From NCBI GenBank assembly GCA_012517315.1, contig JAAYVE010000021.1, forward strand, positions 123,316 to 187,315: 64,000 nucleotides of DNA. The letters are read 5' to 3'. The translations under genes were made by a program, and so were the position numbers. Origin of the DNA: Deltaproteobacteria bacterium (GTDB taxonomy: Bacteria; Desulfobacterota; Syntrophobacteria; Syntrophobacterales; Syntrophobacteraceae). Of the stretch, positions 8,568 to 16,768 are shown in pieces. The first letter of the stretch is position 1; the number at the start of each line of letters is the position of its first letter. The notes below the pieces were generated by a model. It did no database searches, was not told the DNA's origin, and saw nothing but the letters and a program-made list of their open reading frames with translations.

Positions 8568-9185
8568 GTGCGGGAGAGACTCCTCAGATCTGTGGAAGAG
8601 GCCTTCCAGGAGAGCATCCGGGTGAAGGAGGAACTCTGCCGCCGGGAAAGCGGCACCCTGCTCGAAATGGCCTTGCTCATTTCGGGGGCGTTCAGGAGAG
8701 GAGACCGTCTCTTTCTCTTCGGAAACGGGGGGAGCGCCGCTGATGCCCAGCACCTGGCGGCGGAGTTCGTCAATCGATTCGTCTTGGACCGGCCTCCCCT
8801 TCCTGCTTTGGCTTTGACCGTGGACACCTCTGTCCTCACGAGCATCGGCAACGATTTCTCCTTTGAAGAGATCTTCGTGAAGCAGCTTCGGGCCTTGGGG
8901 CGGAAGGGGGACGTGGTCCTGGGGATCAGCACGAGCGGCGCTTCCCCCAATGTGACCAAGGCGTTACAATGGGCCAGTGAAAACGGTCTGATCACACTCG
9001 GTTTTTCCGGCACTGGACCCGGTGCCATGGATGCATGGTGCGAAAGGATGCTCCGTGTGCCCTCTACGGAAACGGCGCGCGTCCAGGAAGCCCACATCAC
9101 GGCGGGTCACATCCTTTGCGCGCTGGTGGAGAAAGTCCTTTTCGCCGAGGATTGGGAAGATGGGCTGGGAACCCCTGAATTTTGA
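8568..9185 (+). CDS. gmhA: Sedoheptulose-7-phosphate isomerase (phosphoheptose isomerase)
   Basis: 205 residues with a single SIS domain: FLFGNGGSAADAQHLAAEFVNRF, the SIGNDFSFEEIFVKQ segment, the ISTSGASPNV phosphate loop and a terminal helix ending VEKVLF. It converts sedoheptulose 7-phosphate to D-glycero-manno-heptose 7-phosphate, the first step of ADP-heptose synthesis for LPS. The GTG start is preceded by GGAGGGGA. The histidine and glutamate that form the isomerase site (QEAHITAGHILCALVE) are present. Confidence 0.92.
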   Translation: MRERLLRSVEEAFQESIRVKEELCRRESGTLLEMALLISGAFRRGDRLFLFGNGGSAADAQHLAAEFVNRFVLDRPPLPALALTVDTSVLTSIGNDFSFEEIFVKQLRALGRKGDVVLGISTSGASPNVTKALQWASENGLITLGFSGTGPGAMDAWCERMLRVPSTETARVQEAHITAGHILCALVEKVLFAEDWEDGLGTPEF

Positions 9186-9189
9186 AAAC

Positions 9190-10113
9190 ATGCAACTGAC
9201 GAGCCTTCAAGACCGTCCCAGCAAGGTCAGGCTGGCGGATTTCGGCAGGCCATGGGAGGCGGGTCAGCCGTTCCGCTCTTTCGTCGCCTCCCTTCCGAAC
9301 ATCCTGGGTGCACAACAGTTCCGGGCGGCCGTGGTCGCAATGGCGGAAGCCTGCAGGGGCGGCAGGTCGGTTCTGCTGGGCATGGGGGCGCATCCCATCA
9401 AGGTGGGTTTGAATCCCATCATCATTGATGCCATGGAAAGAAGAATGCTGACGGGGATTGCCCTCAACGGAGCCGGTATCATCCACGACGTGGAAGTGGC
9501 GCTTGCCGGCAAGACGTCCGAGGATGTGGCTGCGCACCTGGAATCGGGTCAGTTCGGTACGGCCCGGGAGACGGGTGATTTGATCCATGGTGCTGTGCGT
9601 GGGGCCATGGGAGAGACGGGCAAAGGACTGGGCCAGGTGGTGGGGGAGTACCTGCTCCGTTTGAACCCTCCCCACGCCCGTTTGAGCCTTCTTGCAACAG
9701 CCGCACGTCTCGGGATACCCATGACCGTTCACGTGGCTTTCGGCACGGATATCATTCACATGCATCCCTCCATGGACGGCGGGGCCATGGGGGCCCTCAC
9801 CCATCACGACTTCCGTCTATTCGCCCGACTGGTTTCCACTCTGGAAAACGGCGTGTTCATCAATTTGGGGTCGGCGGTGATCATCCCCGAGGTTTTTCTG
9901 AAGGCCTACAGTGCCGTTCGAAACATGGGCGGCAGCCTCTCGGGAATCACGACCGTCAATATGGATTTCCAGAATCAGTACCGGCCGCGGGTGAACGTGG
10001 TGGAGCGGCCGACCGCCGCTACCGGTCAGGGGATTACCCTCATCGGTCATCATGAGATCATGTTTCCCCTGCTGCTGGCTTGCGTCATCGAAAGTCTTTC
10101 CGAGGAGTCGTGA
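9190..10113 (+). CDS. Conserved protein of unassigned function, enzyme-like
   Basis: 307 residues with a Gly-rich, nucleotide-enzyme-like pattern: LLGMGAHPIKVGLNP, then LNGAGIIHDVEVALAGKTSEDV, HVAFGTDIIHMHP and a repeated GG-rich stretch (MDGGAMGAL, NMGGSLSGITTVNMD). The NGAG-IHD segment recalls the glycine loop and TTGA-HD region of deoxyhypusine/homospermidine synthase-like folds, but the catalytic lysine region of that family is not evident, so I do not assign it. The conserved histidines and aspartates suggest a metal or NAD site. Its start lies 4 bases after the gmhA stop and its end 1 base before the next gene, so it is co-transcribed. An alternative start at 9160 would overlap gmhA. 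Confidence 0.6.
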   Translation: MQLTSLQDRPSKVRLADFGRPWEAGQPFRSFVASLPNILGAQQFRAAVVAMAEACRGGRSVLLGMGAHPIKVGLNPIIIDAMERRMLTGIALNGAGIIHDVEVALAGKTSEDVAAHLESGQFGTARETGDLIHGAVRGAMGETGKGLGQVVGEYLLRLNPPHARLSLLATAARLGIPMTVHVAFGTDIIHMHPSMDGGAMGALTHHDFRLFARLVSTLENGVFINLGSAVIIPEVFLKAYSAVRNMGGSLSGITTVNMDFQNQYRPRVNVVERPTAATGQGITLIGHHEIMFPLLLACVIESLSEES

Positions 10114-10114
10114 C

Positions 10115-10492
10115 ATGACGAGACGGCTTCAGATCACGGCGGGATCGATTGTGGTGTCCGCACTGCTGAACGAGTCCCCCACGGCGGAGGCCCTCTGGAA
10201 TGCCCTGCCGCTTCAGGCTTCCGCGCGCACCTGGGGAGACGAGATTTATTTTCCCGTCCCTGTTGAAATGCCTCTGGACGAAACGGCTCGCGAGGTGGTG
10301 AACATGGGGGATCTCGGGTATTGGCCCACGGGGAGGGCGTTTTGCATTTTTTTCGGTCCCACACCCATGAGCCGGGGCGATGAGATTCGGCCGGCCGGGC
10401 CTGTCAACGTCATCGGCAGGGTGCTGGGTGACGCCAGGGATTTCAAGGCCGTTCACGACGGGGACCTCGTGGAACTGGACACCGAGGAGTAA
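10115..10492 (+). CDS. Cyclophilin-like fold protein (DUF369/TM1367 type)
   Basis: 125 residues with the compact beta-barrel pattern of the TM1367-like family: GDEIYFPVPV, MGDLGYWPTGRAFCIFFGPTP, PAGPVNVIGRV. These resemble cyclophilins in fold but lack the prolyl isomerase catalytic arginine set. The molecular role is unknown. The start ATG has GAGGAG 7 bases upstream and is separated by one base from the preceding stop, so translation is coupled. Confidence 0.72.
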   Translation: MTRRLQITAGSIVVSALLNESPTAEALWNALPLQASARTWGDEIYFPVPVEMPLDETAREVVNMGDLGYWPTGRAFCIFFGPTPMSRGDEIRPAGPVNVIGRVLGDARDFKAVHDGDLVELDTEE

Positions 10493-10505
10493 GGGAGGAA
10501 AGGAA

Positions 10506-10742
10506 ATGCCCATTTTTGAATATGAATGCTGTGATTGCTGCGAGTGTTTCGAGCAACTTGTCTTCAGACAGGACGAACCCGTCCGCTGTCCCAAGTGCAG
10601 CTCCTCATCGGTGCAAAGGAAGATGTCCGTCTTCGGTTTCAAGAGCGGTGGAGAAAAGGGCGCGGCCAGCAGTCGCATGGGCTCGGGCGCTTCTTCGTCG
10701 TGCGCCGGTTGCAGCGGAGGGAGCTGCAGTACTTGCCACTGA
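10506..10742 (+). CDS. FmdB-type zinc-ribbon protein with Cys-rich tail
   Basis: 78 residues. It starts with the FmdB signature MPIFEYECCDC; a second knuckle, RCPKC, completes a zinc ribbon. A glycine/serine linker leads to a tail with CAGCSGGSCSTCH. This shape is common in Desulfobacterota and is of unknown role, perhaps metal or nucleic-acid binding. AGGAAAGG precedes the ATG. A second FmdB-type protein is encoded at 60.9-61.3 kb. Confidence 0.82.
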   Translation: MPIFEYECCDCCECFEQLVFRQDEPVRCPKCSSSSVQRKMSVFGFKSGGEKGAASSRMGSGASSSCAGCSGGSCSTCH

Positions 10743-10807
10743 CTTTCAACGGAACGGCGGGAACGGGGTACCGGCTGGTCTCCGGTCCATCGCCCTGCGA
10801 GGATGAT

Positions 10808-11773
10808 TTGGTCGACCGGGTTTTGCGCATCGGGACGCGAGGAAGCCTCCTGGCCTTGCGGCAGAGTGAGTGGGTCAGGGACACGCTCATGGACTACTGG
10901 CCGGGTCTCCGGGTGGAGCTCCACGTCATCAAGACCACCGGGGACAAGATTCTGGACGTGCCGTTGGCTAAGGTGGGAGGCAAAGGGCTGTTCGTGAAGG
11001 AGATCGAGGACGCCCTGCTGGAGAAAGCCGTCGATCTGGCGGTGCACAGCATGAAGGATGTTCCCGCCGTTCTCCCTGAAGGCCTGCGCATCGGGGCCAT
11101 ACCCATGAGGGAAGATCCCCGGGATGTGTTCATTTCGGGCGAAAGCGGAAGCATCGACCGGTTGCCTCCGGTGGCGAGGGTGGGCACCAGCAGCCTGCGA
11201 CGTGCCGCCCAGGTGAAAAGAATACGGCCCGATTTGGATGTGCAGACACTGCGGGGGAACCTGGACACCCGCCTTCGAAAGCTCAGGGAAGGGCAGTACG
11301 AAGCCATCATTCTCGCTGCTGCCGGTTTACATCGGATGGGTTGGGGCGACCGGATCACGGCTTACCTGGAACCAGCGGATTTTGTGCCTGCCATCGGCCA
11401 GGGAGCATTGGGAGTCGAGGTGCGCACGGATGACATCGACATGTCAAATGTTCTGGCACCGCTGCATGACGAAGAGACAGCCTTCGCGGTTGAGGCGGAA
11501 CGCAGTTTTCTGAAAGCACTGGGAGGCGGGTGCCAGGTGCCCGTGGGAGGGTTTGCCCGAGTGAACCGGGACCAACTGGAACTGACCGGGATTGTGGCCT
11601 CCCTGGATGGAAAGCGCGTCGTGTGCAAAACGCTGTGCGGCTTGGTGCAGGAAAGGCTCACCCTGGGACGCCGCCTGGCCGGTGAGCTCGTGGACGGCGG
11701 TGCCTGGGAACTGCTCCGGGAGATTTACGGGGAGTCGTGGGAAGCGGATGACCTCAGAGAACGGCTGCGGTGA
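10808..11773 (+). CDS. hemC: Porphobilinogen deaminase (hydroxymethylbilane synthase)
   Basis: 321 residues, normal length. It shows the N-terminal RIGTRGSLLALRQ, the DVPLAKVGGKGLFVKEIE and VHSMKDVP motifs, LRGNLDTRLRKL, and the dipyrromethane-cofactor cysteine C242 in GGGCQVPVG. It polymerises four porphobilinogens to hydroxymethylbilane in the cytoplasm. No ATG exists near the conserved start; TTG at 10808 has GAGG 5 bases upstream, and TTG at 10823 is an alternative. It precedes the cobA-hemD fusion, giving consecutive pathway steps. Confidence 0.93.
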   Translation: MVDRVLRIGTRGSLLALRQSEWVRDTLMDYWPGLRVELHVIKTTGDKILDVPLAKVGGKGLFVKEIEDALLEKAVDLAVHSMKDVPAVLPEGLRIGAIPMREDPRDVFISGESGSIDRLPPVARVGTSSLRRAAQVKRIRPDLDVQTLRGNLDTRLRKLREGQYEAIILAAAGLHRMGWGDRITAYLEPADFVPAIGQGALGVEVRTDDIDMSNVLAPLHDEETAFAVEAERSFLKALGGGCQVPVGGFARVNRDQLELTGIVASLDGKRVVCKTLCGLVQERLTLGRRLAGELVDGGAWELLREIYGESWEADDLRERLR

Positions 11774-11825
11774 GGACCTGGGCCTCTGCCGCGGATAATT
11801 TCGGCATTGGGAGTTGAGACAAAGA

Positions 11826-13346
11826 GTGGTGAAGGGAACGGTTTATCTTGTGGGAGCGGGGCCCGGCGACCCAGGGCTCATGACCCTGAGGGGAAAAGAA
11901 CTGCTGGAGGCGGCGGAAGTCGTCATCTACGACTACCTTGCCAATCCTGAGTTCCTGGATTTTGCCCCGCGCGAGGCGGAGCGCATCTACGTGGGAAAGA
12001 AGGGCGGCGAACATACCCTTAGCCAGGAGGGCATCAATGAGCTTCTGGTGAAAAAGGGCCGTGAGCATCGTGTGGTCAGACTCAAAGGGGGGGATCCCTT
12101 CGTGTTCGGCCGCGGCGGCGAGGAGGCCCAGGTGCTCAAAGCGGCGGGAATCCCTTTCGAGGTGGTTCCCGGTGTGACTGCGGCCACCGCCGTTCCCGCC
12201 TATGCAGGAATCCCTCTCTCACACCGGGAGCATACGGCAAGCATTGCCTTCGTGACGGGTCATGAACGTGAGGACGGGAGAGAATCCAAGATTGCGTGGG
12301 AAAAGCTCGCTGCGGGCGTGGGGACCCTCGTCTTCTTCATGGGGGTTCGGAACCTGGAGGAGATCTGCGCGAATCTCGTTGCTCACGGCCGCGCTCCCGA
12401 TACGCCCGTTGCCGTCGTCCGATGGGGGACGACCCCGGAGCAGCAGACGGTAACGGGGACCCTCAAGGACATCGTGGAACGGGTACGGAAAGCGGGGCTC
12501 AAGCCGCCGGCCATCACGGTGGTGGGAGGGGTGGTGAACCTGAGGGAGGAACTCAACTGGTTCGAGAATCGCCCGCTGTTCGGTCGTACCATTCTTGTCA
12601 CCCGGGCCCGGGAACAGGCGAGCGAATTGAAGAATACCCTGGCTCAAAAAGGGGCCCGCTGCATCGAGTTTCCCACCATCACCATCGAGCCTCCACCCTC
12701 CTGGGAGCCGTTGGATAGGGCGGTTGCGGCGGTAGGTTCCTACGACTGGCTGGTGTTCACCAGCGTCAACGGCGTTCGGTTCTTCGTGGAAAGACTCTTC
12801 CATGCAGGCCTCGATGTGCGGGAACTCAAAGGGGTCCGACTGGCCGCCATCGGGGCGAAGACGGCGGAGGCGCTGGAGAGGCTGGGATTGCGAGTGGACA
12901 TTGTCCCCCGTGAATATCGGGCGGAATCCCTCCTGGAGGGGCTTTCTGAAGTGGGTGTTGCGAACCGGCGCTTTCTCATCCCACGGGCTCTGATCGCTCG
13001 GGACATTCTTCCCGAGACCCTGAGAGAGAGAAATGCCCACGTGGATGTGGTTCCGGCCTACCAGACGTTACTGCCGTCCGAAAAAAACGATGCAATCCTG
13101 GAGAGCTTGCAGGCGGGGAAAGTCCACTGCGTGACTTTCACGTCCTCTTCCACAGTGTCCAATTTCTTCCGGCTGTTCGATTCGGAGACGATCCGTTCGG
13201 CTCTTCGGGGTGTCGCCGTCGCCTGCATCGGGCCGGTCACCGCCGAAACGGCGGAAAAACACGGTGTCAAAACGGACATCATGCCGACCCGATACACCAT
13301 CGCCGCTTTGGTTGATGCCATCTGTGATCATTTCGGGCGTGGCTGA
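11826..13346 (+). CDS. cobA-hemD: Fused uroporphyrinogen-III C-methyltransferase / uroporphyrinogen-III synthase
   Basis: About 506 residues in two domains. Residues 1-245 are a SAM-dependent uroporphyrinogen-III methyltransferase: VYLVGAGPGDPGL, YDYLAN, VRLKGGDPFVFGRGGEE, VVPGVTAA and the AVVRWGTT region. From about residue 255 a HemD synthase follows (TILVTRAREQASELKNTL, WLVFTSVNGVRFF, FTSSSTVSNF, ACIGPVTAETA). Together they convert hydroxymethylbilane to uroporphyrinogen III and on to precorrin-2, feeding sirohaem, cobalamin and, in these bacteria, haem via sirohaem. The start is uncertain: GTG at 11826 or 11829, or TTG at 11814. Confidence 0.92.
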   Translation: MVKGTVYLVGAGPGDPGLMTLRGKELLEAAEVVIYDYLANPEFLDFAPREAERIYVGKKGGEHTLSQEGINELLVKKGREHRVVRLKGGDPFVFGRGGEEAQVLKAAGIPFEVVPGVTAATAVPAYAGIPLSHREHTASIAFVTGHEREDGRESKIAWEKLAAGVGTLVFFMGVRNLEEICANLVAHGRAPDTPVAVVRWGTTPEQQTVTGTLKDIVERVRKAGLKPPAITVVGGVVNLREELNWFENRPLFGRTILVTRAREQASELKNTLAQKGARCIEFPTITIEPPPSWEPLDRAVAAVGSYDWLVFTSVNGVRFFVERLFHAGLDVRELKGVRLAAIGAKTAEALERLGLRVDIVPREYRAESLLEGLSEVGVANRRFLIPRALIARDILPETLRERNAHVDVVPAYQTLLPSEKNDAILESLQAGKVHCVTFTSSSTVSNFFRLFDSETIRSALRGVAVACIGPVTAETAEKHGVKTDIMPTRYTIAALVDAICDHFGRG

Positions 13347-13600
13347 CCTGCTTCGGGCGGCTCTTCCCAGGAAGCTGCCGTCAAGGGGTGTTTCCCCCGG
13401 GGTCTGGCACCGCTCGGGCAAGTGCCTCCTTGTGCTGTGCCGTGATTTGCTCCCAAGCACACACCCTCCTCACCCCACCTCTCCCCTCAATTCTTGAGAA
13501 GTCACCGGCGAATCGACCCTGATAGACCTTGGTATCAGTCCGGGTTTTCATGTGCTTCGGGGATGGTGGGGTGAGGGTGGCGTTGCAGGGCCGTCGCCCC

Positions 13601-14374
13601 TCAGCGCCTCACCTCTTCCTCCCTAAACTGAATGTAGCCGTCCCTCATGGAGATGTAAGGATCGATGGCCGATTTCTTGAAATCCTCATACTCTCCGATC
13701 CTCAGGGAAGTGGTGTTCACCCCTTCACCCCCGCGAATCCCCGCAGTGACGGCGATATCCGCAGGCACGTAAAAGAGAGGGCTCAGGAGGGCGTCCACAG
13801 CGAGCCCGACAGTGTCCCGCAAGGTGGACGGACCCAGGATGGGAAGATGGATGTGAAAGTGATGAGGGGCACCCCAAACGCCCAAGGTCTGGCCGAAGTC
13901 CTCGTCGTACGCTTTCATCTTGAAGTGGGTTTGTGCGATGTCGAAAAAGCCGCCCATTCCCAGAGTGGAATTGATGACAAAACGGCCCACTTCGCTGCCG
14001 GCTTGTTCCGGCTTGCACTGGAGCAGGTTGTTCACGAAGCGCACAGGCATCCTGGCGTTGTCGAAGGCCCTTCGGATGCATTCCCGCACGCCGCAGGGAA
14101 CGTACCAGGAATAGACCGTAGCGATGGGTTTCCAAAAATAAAAATAGAGTTTGTCATTGATTTGGAAGATGGCTCGGTTGAATGACTGGAGTGGGTCCGC
14201 CACAGCTTTCGTCTCCTGCGCAAAAGGGTCGCCGTTGTCATTGGATGTACCGGCTGCCACGGCCAGTCCCTCAACACGCAAACCCAGTCCCGAAGCCAGG
14301 TGGATTTCCCACGCCGTCAAGGTTGCCGCAAAAATAAACACCGCCGCAAGCAAAACCTTTCTCCATCCCTTCAT
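13601..14374 (-). CDS. mlaA: MlaA/VacJ-family outer-membrane lipid-transport protein
   Basis: 257 residues with a signal peptide (MKGWRKVLLAAVFIFAATLT). The VacJ core follows: DPLQSFNRAIFQINDKLY, RFVNNLLQCK, GRFVINSTLGMGGFFDIA, EDFGQTLGVWG, HIHLPILGPSTLRDTVG. In the family it removes misplaced phospholipids from the outer leaflet together with OmpC and MlaFEDBC. No lipobox cysteine follows the signal peptide, so this copy may not be lipidated. GGAGGAGG 6 bases upstream fixes the ATG, although the frame is open further. It converges with cobA-hemD across a 254-base gap in which I see no T-tract terminator. Confidence 0.88.
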   Translation of the reverse strand: MKGWRKVLLAAVFIFAATLTAWEIHLASGLGLRVEGLAVAAGTSNDNGDPFAQETKAVADPLQSFNRAIFQINDKLYFYFWKPIATVYSWYVPCGVRECIRRAFDNARMPVRFVNNLLQCKPEQAGSEVGRFVINSTLGMGGFFDIAQTHFKMKAYDEDFGQTLGVWGAPHHFHIHLPILGPSTLRDTVGLAVDALLSPLFYVPADIAVTAGIRGGEGVNTTSLRIGEYEDFKKSAIDPYISMRDGYIQFREEEVRR

Positions 14375-14808
14375 CAATCGCCTCCTCCAAATCGATCGAA
14401 ATCGCTCCTGGCAACTCCCTTGAGAAGATAAGAACTCGCTCGGAAGATACCATCGTATAAAAAGTTCTTGGCGGCAACACAGTTTTTGACATTTTGCCGC
14501 TTCCACAGCCCCTGAAGATTGAATCGTCAGTCATCCGCTCCATGATTAGAGTCTGCCGATTCCTGGAGCGCCGAGTCCGAAAAAGGGAGACTCCGCCATC
14601 CGGCCTGTCTGGGACTCTTTTGGCCCGCGCAGATCCAGCGTTTCCTTTACCCGGCGCACCGTGCTGTAATATATTAGAATTCATTTGAGATCATCATTTT
14701 TCTGTGCTGATGCGTCCGAGCAGTCGCATCACGTGTCCATGGGAGAGGGCGGAAAAGGCGGTGGGGTTTCGCGTCTTCAAGTGGTGAATCCTTCCCAAGG
14801 AGAGGAAA
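14375..14808. other. Divergent intergenic region between mlaA and ftsH
   Basis: 434 bases without a supported gene. Weak promoter-like elements face ftsH (TTTACC at 14646-14651 and TATATT at 14670-14675, 18 bases apart). A perfect 7-bp hairpin (TGATGCG at 14708-14714, CGCATCA at 14725-14731) lies in the presumed ftsH leader. Neither is proven. Confidence 0.4.
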
Positions 14809-16755
14809 ATGGGCAAGAAAGCGTCCGGCAACGAAAACCCGGTGGACAGGTTCCTGGACCGGCTGAGAGGTGCTCCTGGTGAAGGGGGATCCGGTCAGGG
14901 GGATCCCAGCCACAGAAGGTTTCATTTTTCCATCTGGTATTTCATTGCCGCGTTCCTGTTCCTGGCTTGGCTGCAAGGGTTTGTGGTGGAACCGCAGAGG
15001 GACAAGATCGCTTACTCCGAGTTCAAGGAGTTGCTGCGGGAAGGGAAGGTGATCAATCTGGTTATCGGCCAGGACCGGATTCAGGGTGAGACGAGGGACG
15101 AAAAGGGTGTGGTCAGGGCCTTTTTCACGATTCGTGTAACCGATCCCGATCTGGTGCGCACCCTCGAGGAAAAGGGGATTCGTTACGGTGGGCAGGCGGA
15201 AAACAAGTGGCTGGGAGCCCTTCTCTCCTGGCTCCTTCCCCTCGGGGTTCTCATCTTCTTCTGGAGCTTTCTCATGAGGCGCATGGGCGGGGGGACACAG
15301 GGAGTGCTCTCCGTGGGGAAGGCAAGGGTGAAAATCTATGCGGAGAAGGAAGTCGGGATCACGTTCGACGATGTGGCGGGCATCGACGAGGCCAAACAAG
15401 AACTCCAGGAAATCGTGCAGTTCCTCAAGAGCCCCGACAAGTTTCAGCGCCTCGGCGGACGTATCCCCAAGGGCGTTTTGCTGGTGGGGGCGCCGGGCAC
15501 CGGCAAGACCCTCCTTGCGAAGGCGGTGGCGGGTGAGGCGGGAGTCCCTTTTTTCAGCATGAGCGGGTCCGAATTCGTGGAGATGTTCGTGGGGGTTGGT
15601 GCGGCGAGAGTCAGGGACCTGTTCGGACAGGCGAAGGAACACGCCCCGTGCATCATCTTCGTGGACGAACTGGATGCTTTGGGGAAAGCCCGCGGTTTGA
15701 ACCCCATCGGGAGCCATGACGAGAGGGAACAGACCCTGAACCAGCTGCTCGTGGAGATGGACGGCTTCGATCCAAGTGCCGGTGTCATCATCATGGCCGC
15801 GACGAACCGCCCGGAAATCCTGGATCCTGCTCTCCTTCGACCGGGGCGTTTCGATCGTCACGTGGCCATCGACAAGCCTGACATCCGGGGGCGTGAAGCC
15901 ATCCTTCGGATTCACACCCGTTCCGTGACCCTGGGAGTCGACGTGGACCTGAAGAAGATCGCGGCCATGACTCCCGGATTCGTAGGCGCGGACTTGGCCA
16001 ATCTCGTGAACGAAGCCGCTCTCTTCGCCGCTCGAAGGGACGGGGAAAACGTGACAATGGCCGATTTCCAGAACGCAGCGGACCGCATCGTGGGAGGACT
16101 GGAAAAGAAGAATCGTGCCATGAACCCTAAGGAAAAGGAAATCGTCGCCTATCACGAGGCCGGCCATGCGCTGGTTGCCATGAGCCTTCCCAACGCCGAC
16201 CCGGTGAACAAAATCTCCATCATACCCAGGGGCATTGCGGCCCTTGGCTACACGCAGCAGCTCCCGACCGAAGACCGTTATCTCATGACACGGGACGAAC
16301 TCCTCAGCCGCCTGAAGGTGCTCCTGGGAGGGCGTGCCTCCGAGGAAATCATGTTCGGCGATGTGAGCACGGGAGCGCAGAACGATCTGCAAAGGGCCAC
16401 GGACATCGCTCGGAGCATGGTCATGGAATATGGAATGAGCGATCGCTTGGGGCCTCTCAGCTACACGCGGGAACCCCGATCCCCTTACCTGGAAATGATG
16501 CAGCGGTCCCGGGAGAGGGATTTCAGTGAAAGGACGGCCCAGAGCATCGACGAGGAAGTCATGCGCATCGTGGAGGACGCCCACGACAAGGTGCGGGTGC
16601 TCCTCAGACAAAGACGGGCGCAACTCGAGCGCCTTGCCAGAGTTCTCCTGGAAAAGGAAACCATTGAAGGCGATGAATTAAAGAGCTATGCCGCTGAATT
16701 CAGCTCGCCGGTGGAACCGCCACCCCTCTCGTTCAAGGCCTCCCAAACCGGCTGA
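14809..16755 (+). CDS. ftsH: ATP-dependent zinc metalloprotease FtsH
   Basis: 648 residues in the normal order. A membrane helix (about 40-60), a periplasmic domain, and a second helix (about 138-158) are followed by an AAA domain with Walker A GAPGTGKT (K233), Walker [10 protein letters not shown] and the second region of homology [20 protein letters not shown]. The zinc protease motif HEAGH (449-453) follows, and the third ligand lies in the ATDIAR region. The N-terminal cytosolic tail of about 38 residues is longer than in E. coli. It degrades misassembled membrane proteins and short-lived regulators such as LpxC, whose gene lies at 36.5 kb. GGAGAGG precedes the ATG. Confidence 0.97.
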   Translation: MGKKASGNENPVDRFLDRLRGAPGEGGSGQGDPSHRRFHFSIWYFIAAFLFLAWLQGFVVEPQRDKIAYSEFKELLREGKVINLVIGQDRIQGETRDEKGVVRAFFTIRVTDPDLVRTLEEKGIRYGGQAENKWLGALLSWLLPLGVLIFFWSFLMRRMGGGTQGVLSVGKARVKIYAEKEVGITFDDVAGIDEAKQELQEIVQFLKSPDKFQRLGGRIPKGVLLVGAPGTGKTLLAKAVAGEAGVPFFSMSGSEFVEMFVGVGAARVRDLFGQAKEHAPCIIFVDELDALGKARGLNPIGSHDEREQTLNQLLVEMDGFDPSAGVIIMAATNRPEILDPALLRPGRFDRHVAIDKPDIRGREAILRIHTRSVTLGVDVDLKKIAAMTPGFVGADLANLVNEAALFAARRDGENVTMADFQNAADRIVGGLEKKNRAMNPKEKEIVAYHEAGHALVAMSLPNADPVNKISIIPRGIAALGYTQQLPTEDRYLMTRDELLSRLKVLLGGRASEEIMFGDVSTGAQNDLQRATDIARSMVMEYGMSDRLGPLSYTREPRSPYLEMMQRSRERDFSERTAQSIDEEVMRIVEDAHDKVRVLLRQRRAQLERLARVLLEKETIEGDELKSYAAEFSSPVEPPPLSFKASQTG

Positions 16756-16768
16756 TGGGGGATCAGCC
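16750..16768. terminator. Hairpin spanning both stop codons of ftsH and pepA
   Basis: GGCTGAT, five G, then ATCAGCC form a perfect 7-bp stem at the convergent junction. The stem contains the ftsH TGA and, on the other strand, the pepA TGA. There is no T-run, so termination would be weak or Rho-assisted, but the symmetry suits a bidirectional stop. Confidence 0.4.

Noticed and set aside
13469..13575. Inverted repeat CTCACCCCACC / GGTGGGGTGAG in the hemD-mlaA gap
   Set aside because: The arms are 85 bases apart in C/G-skewed sequence with no T-run; probably chance.
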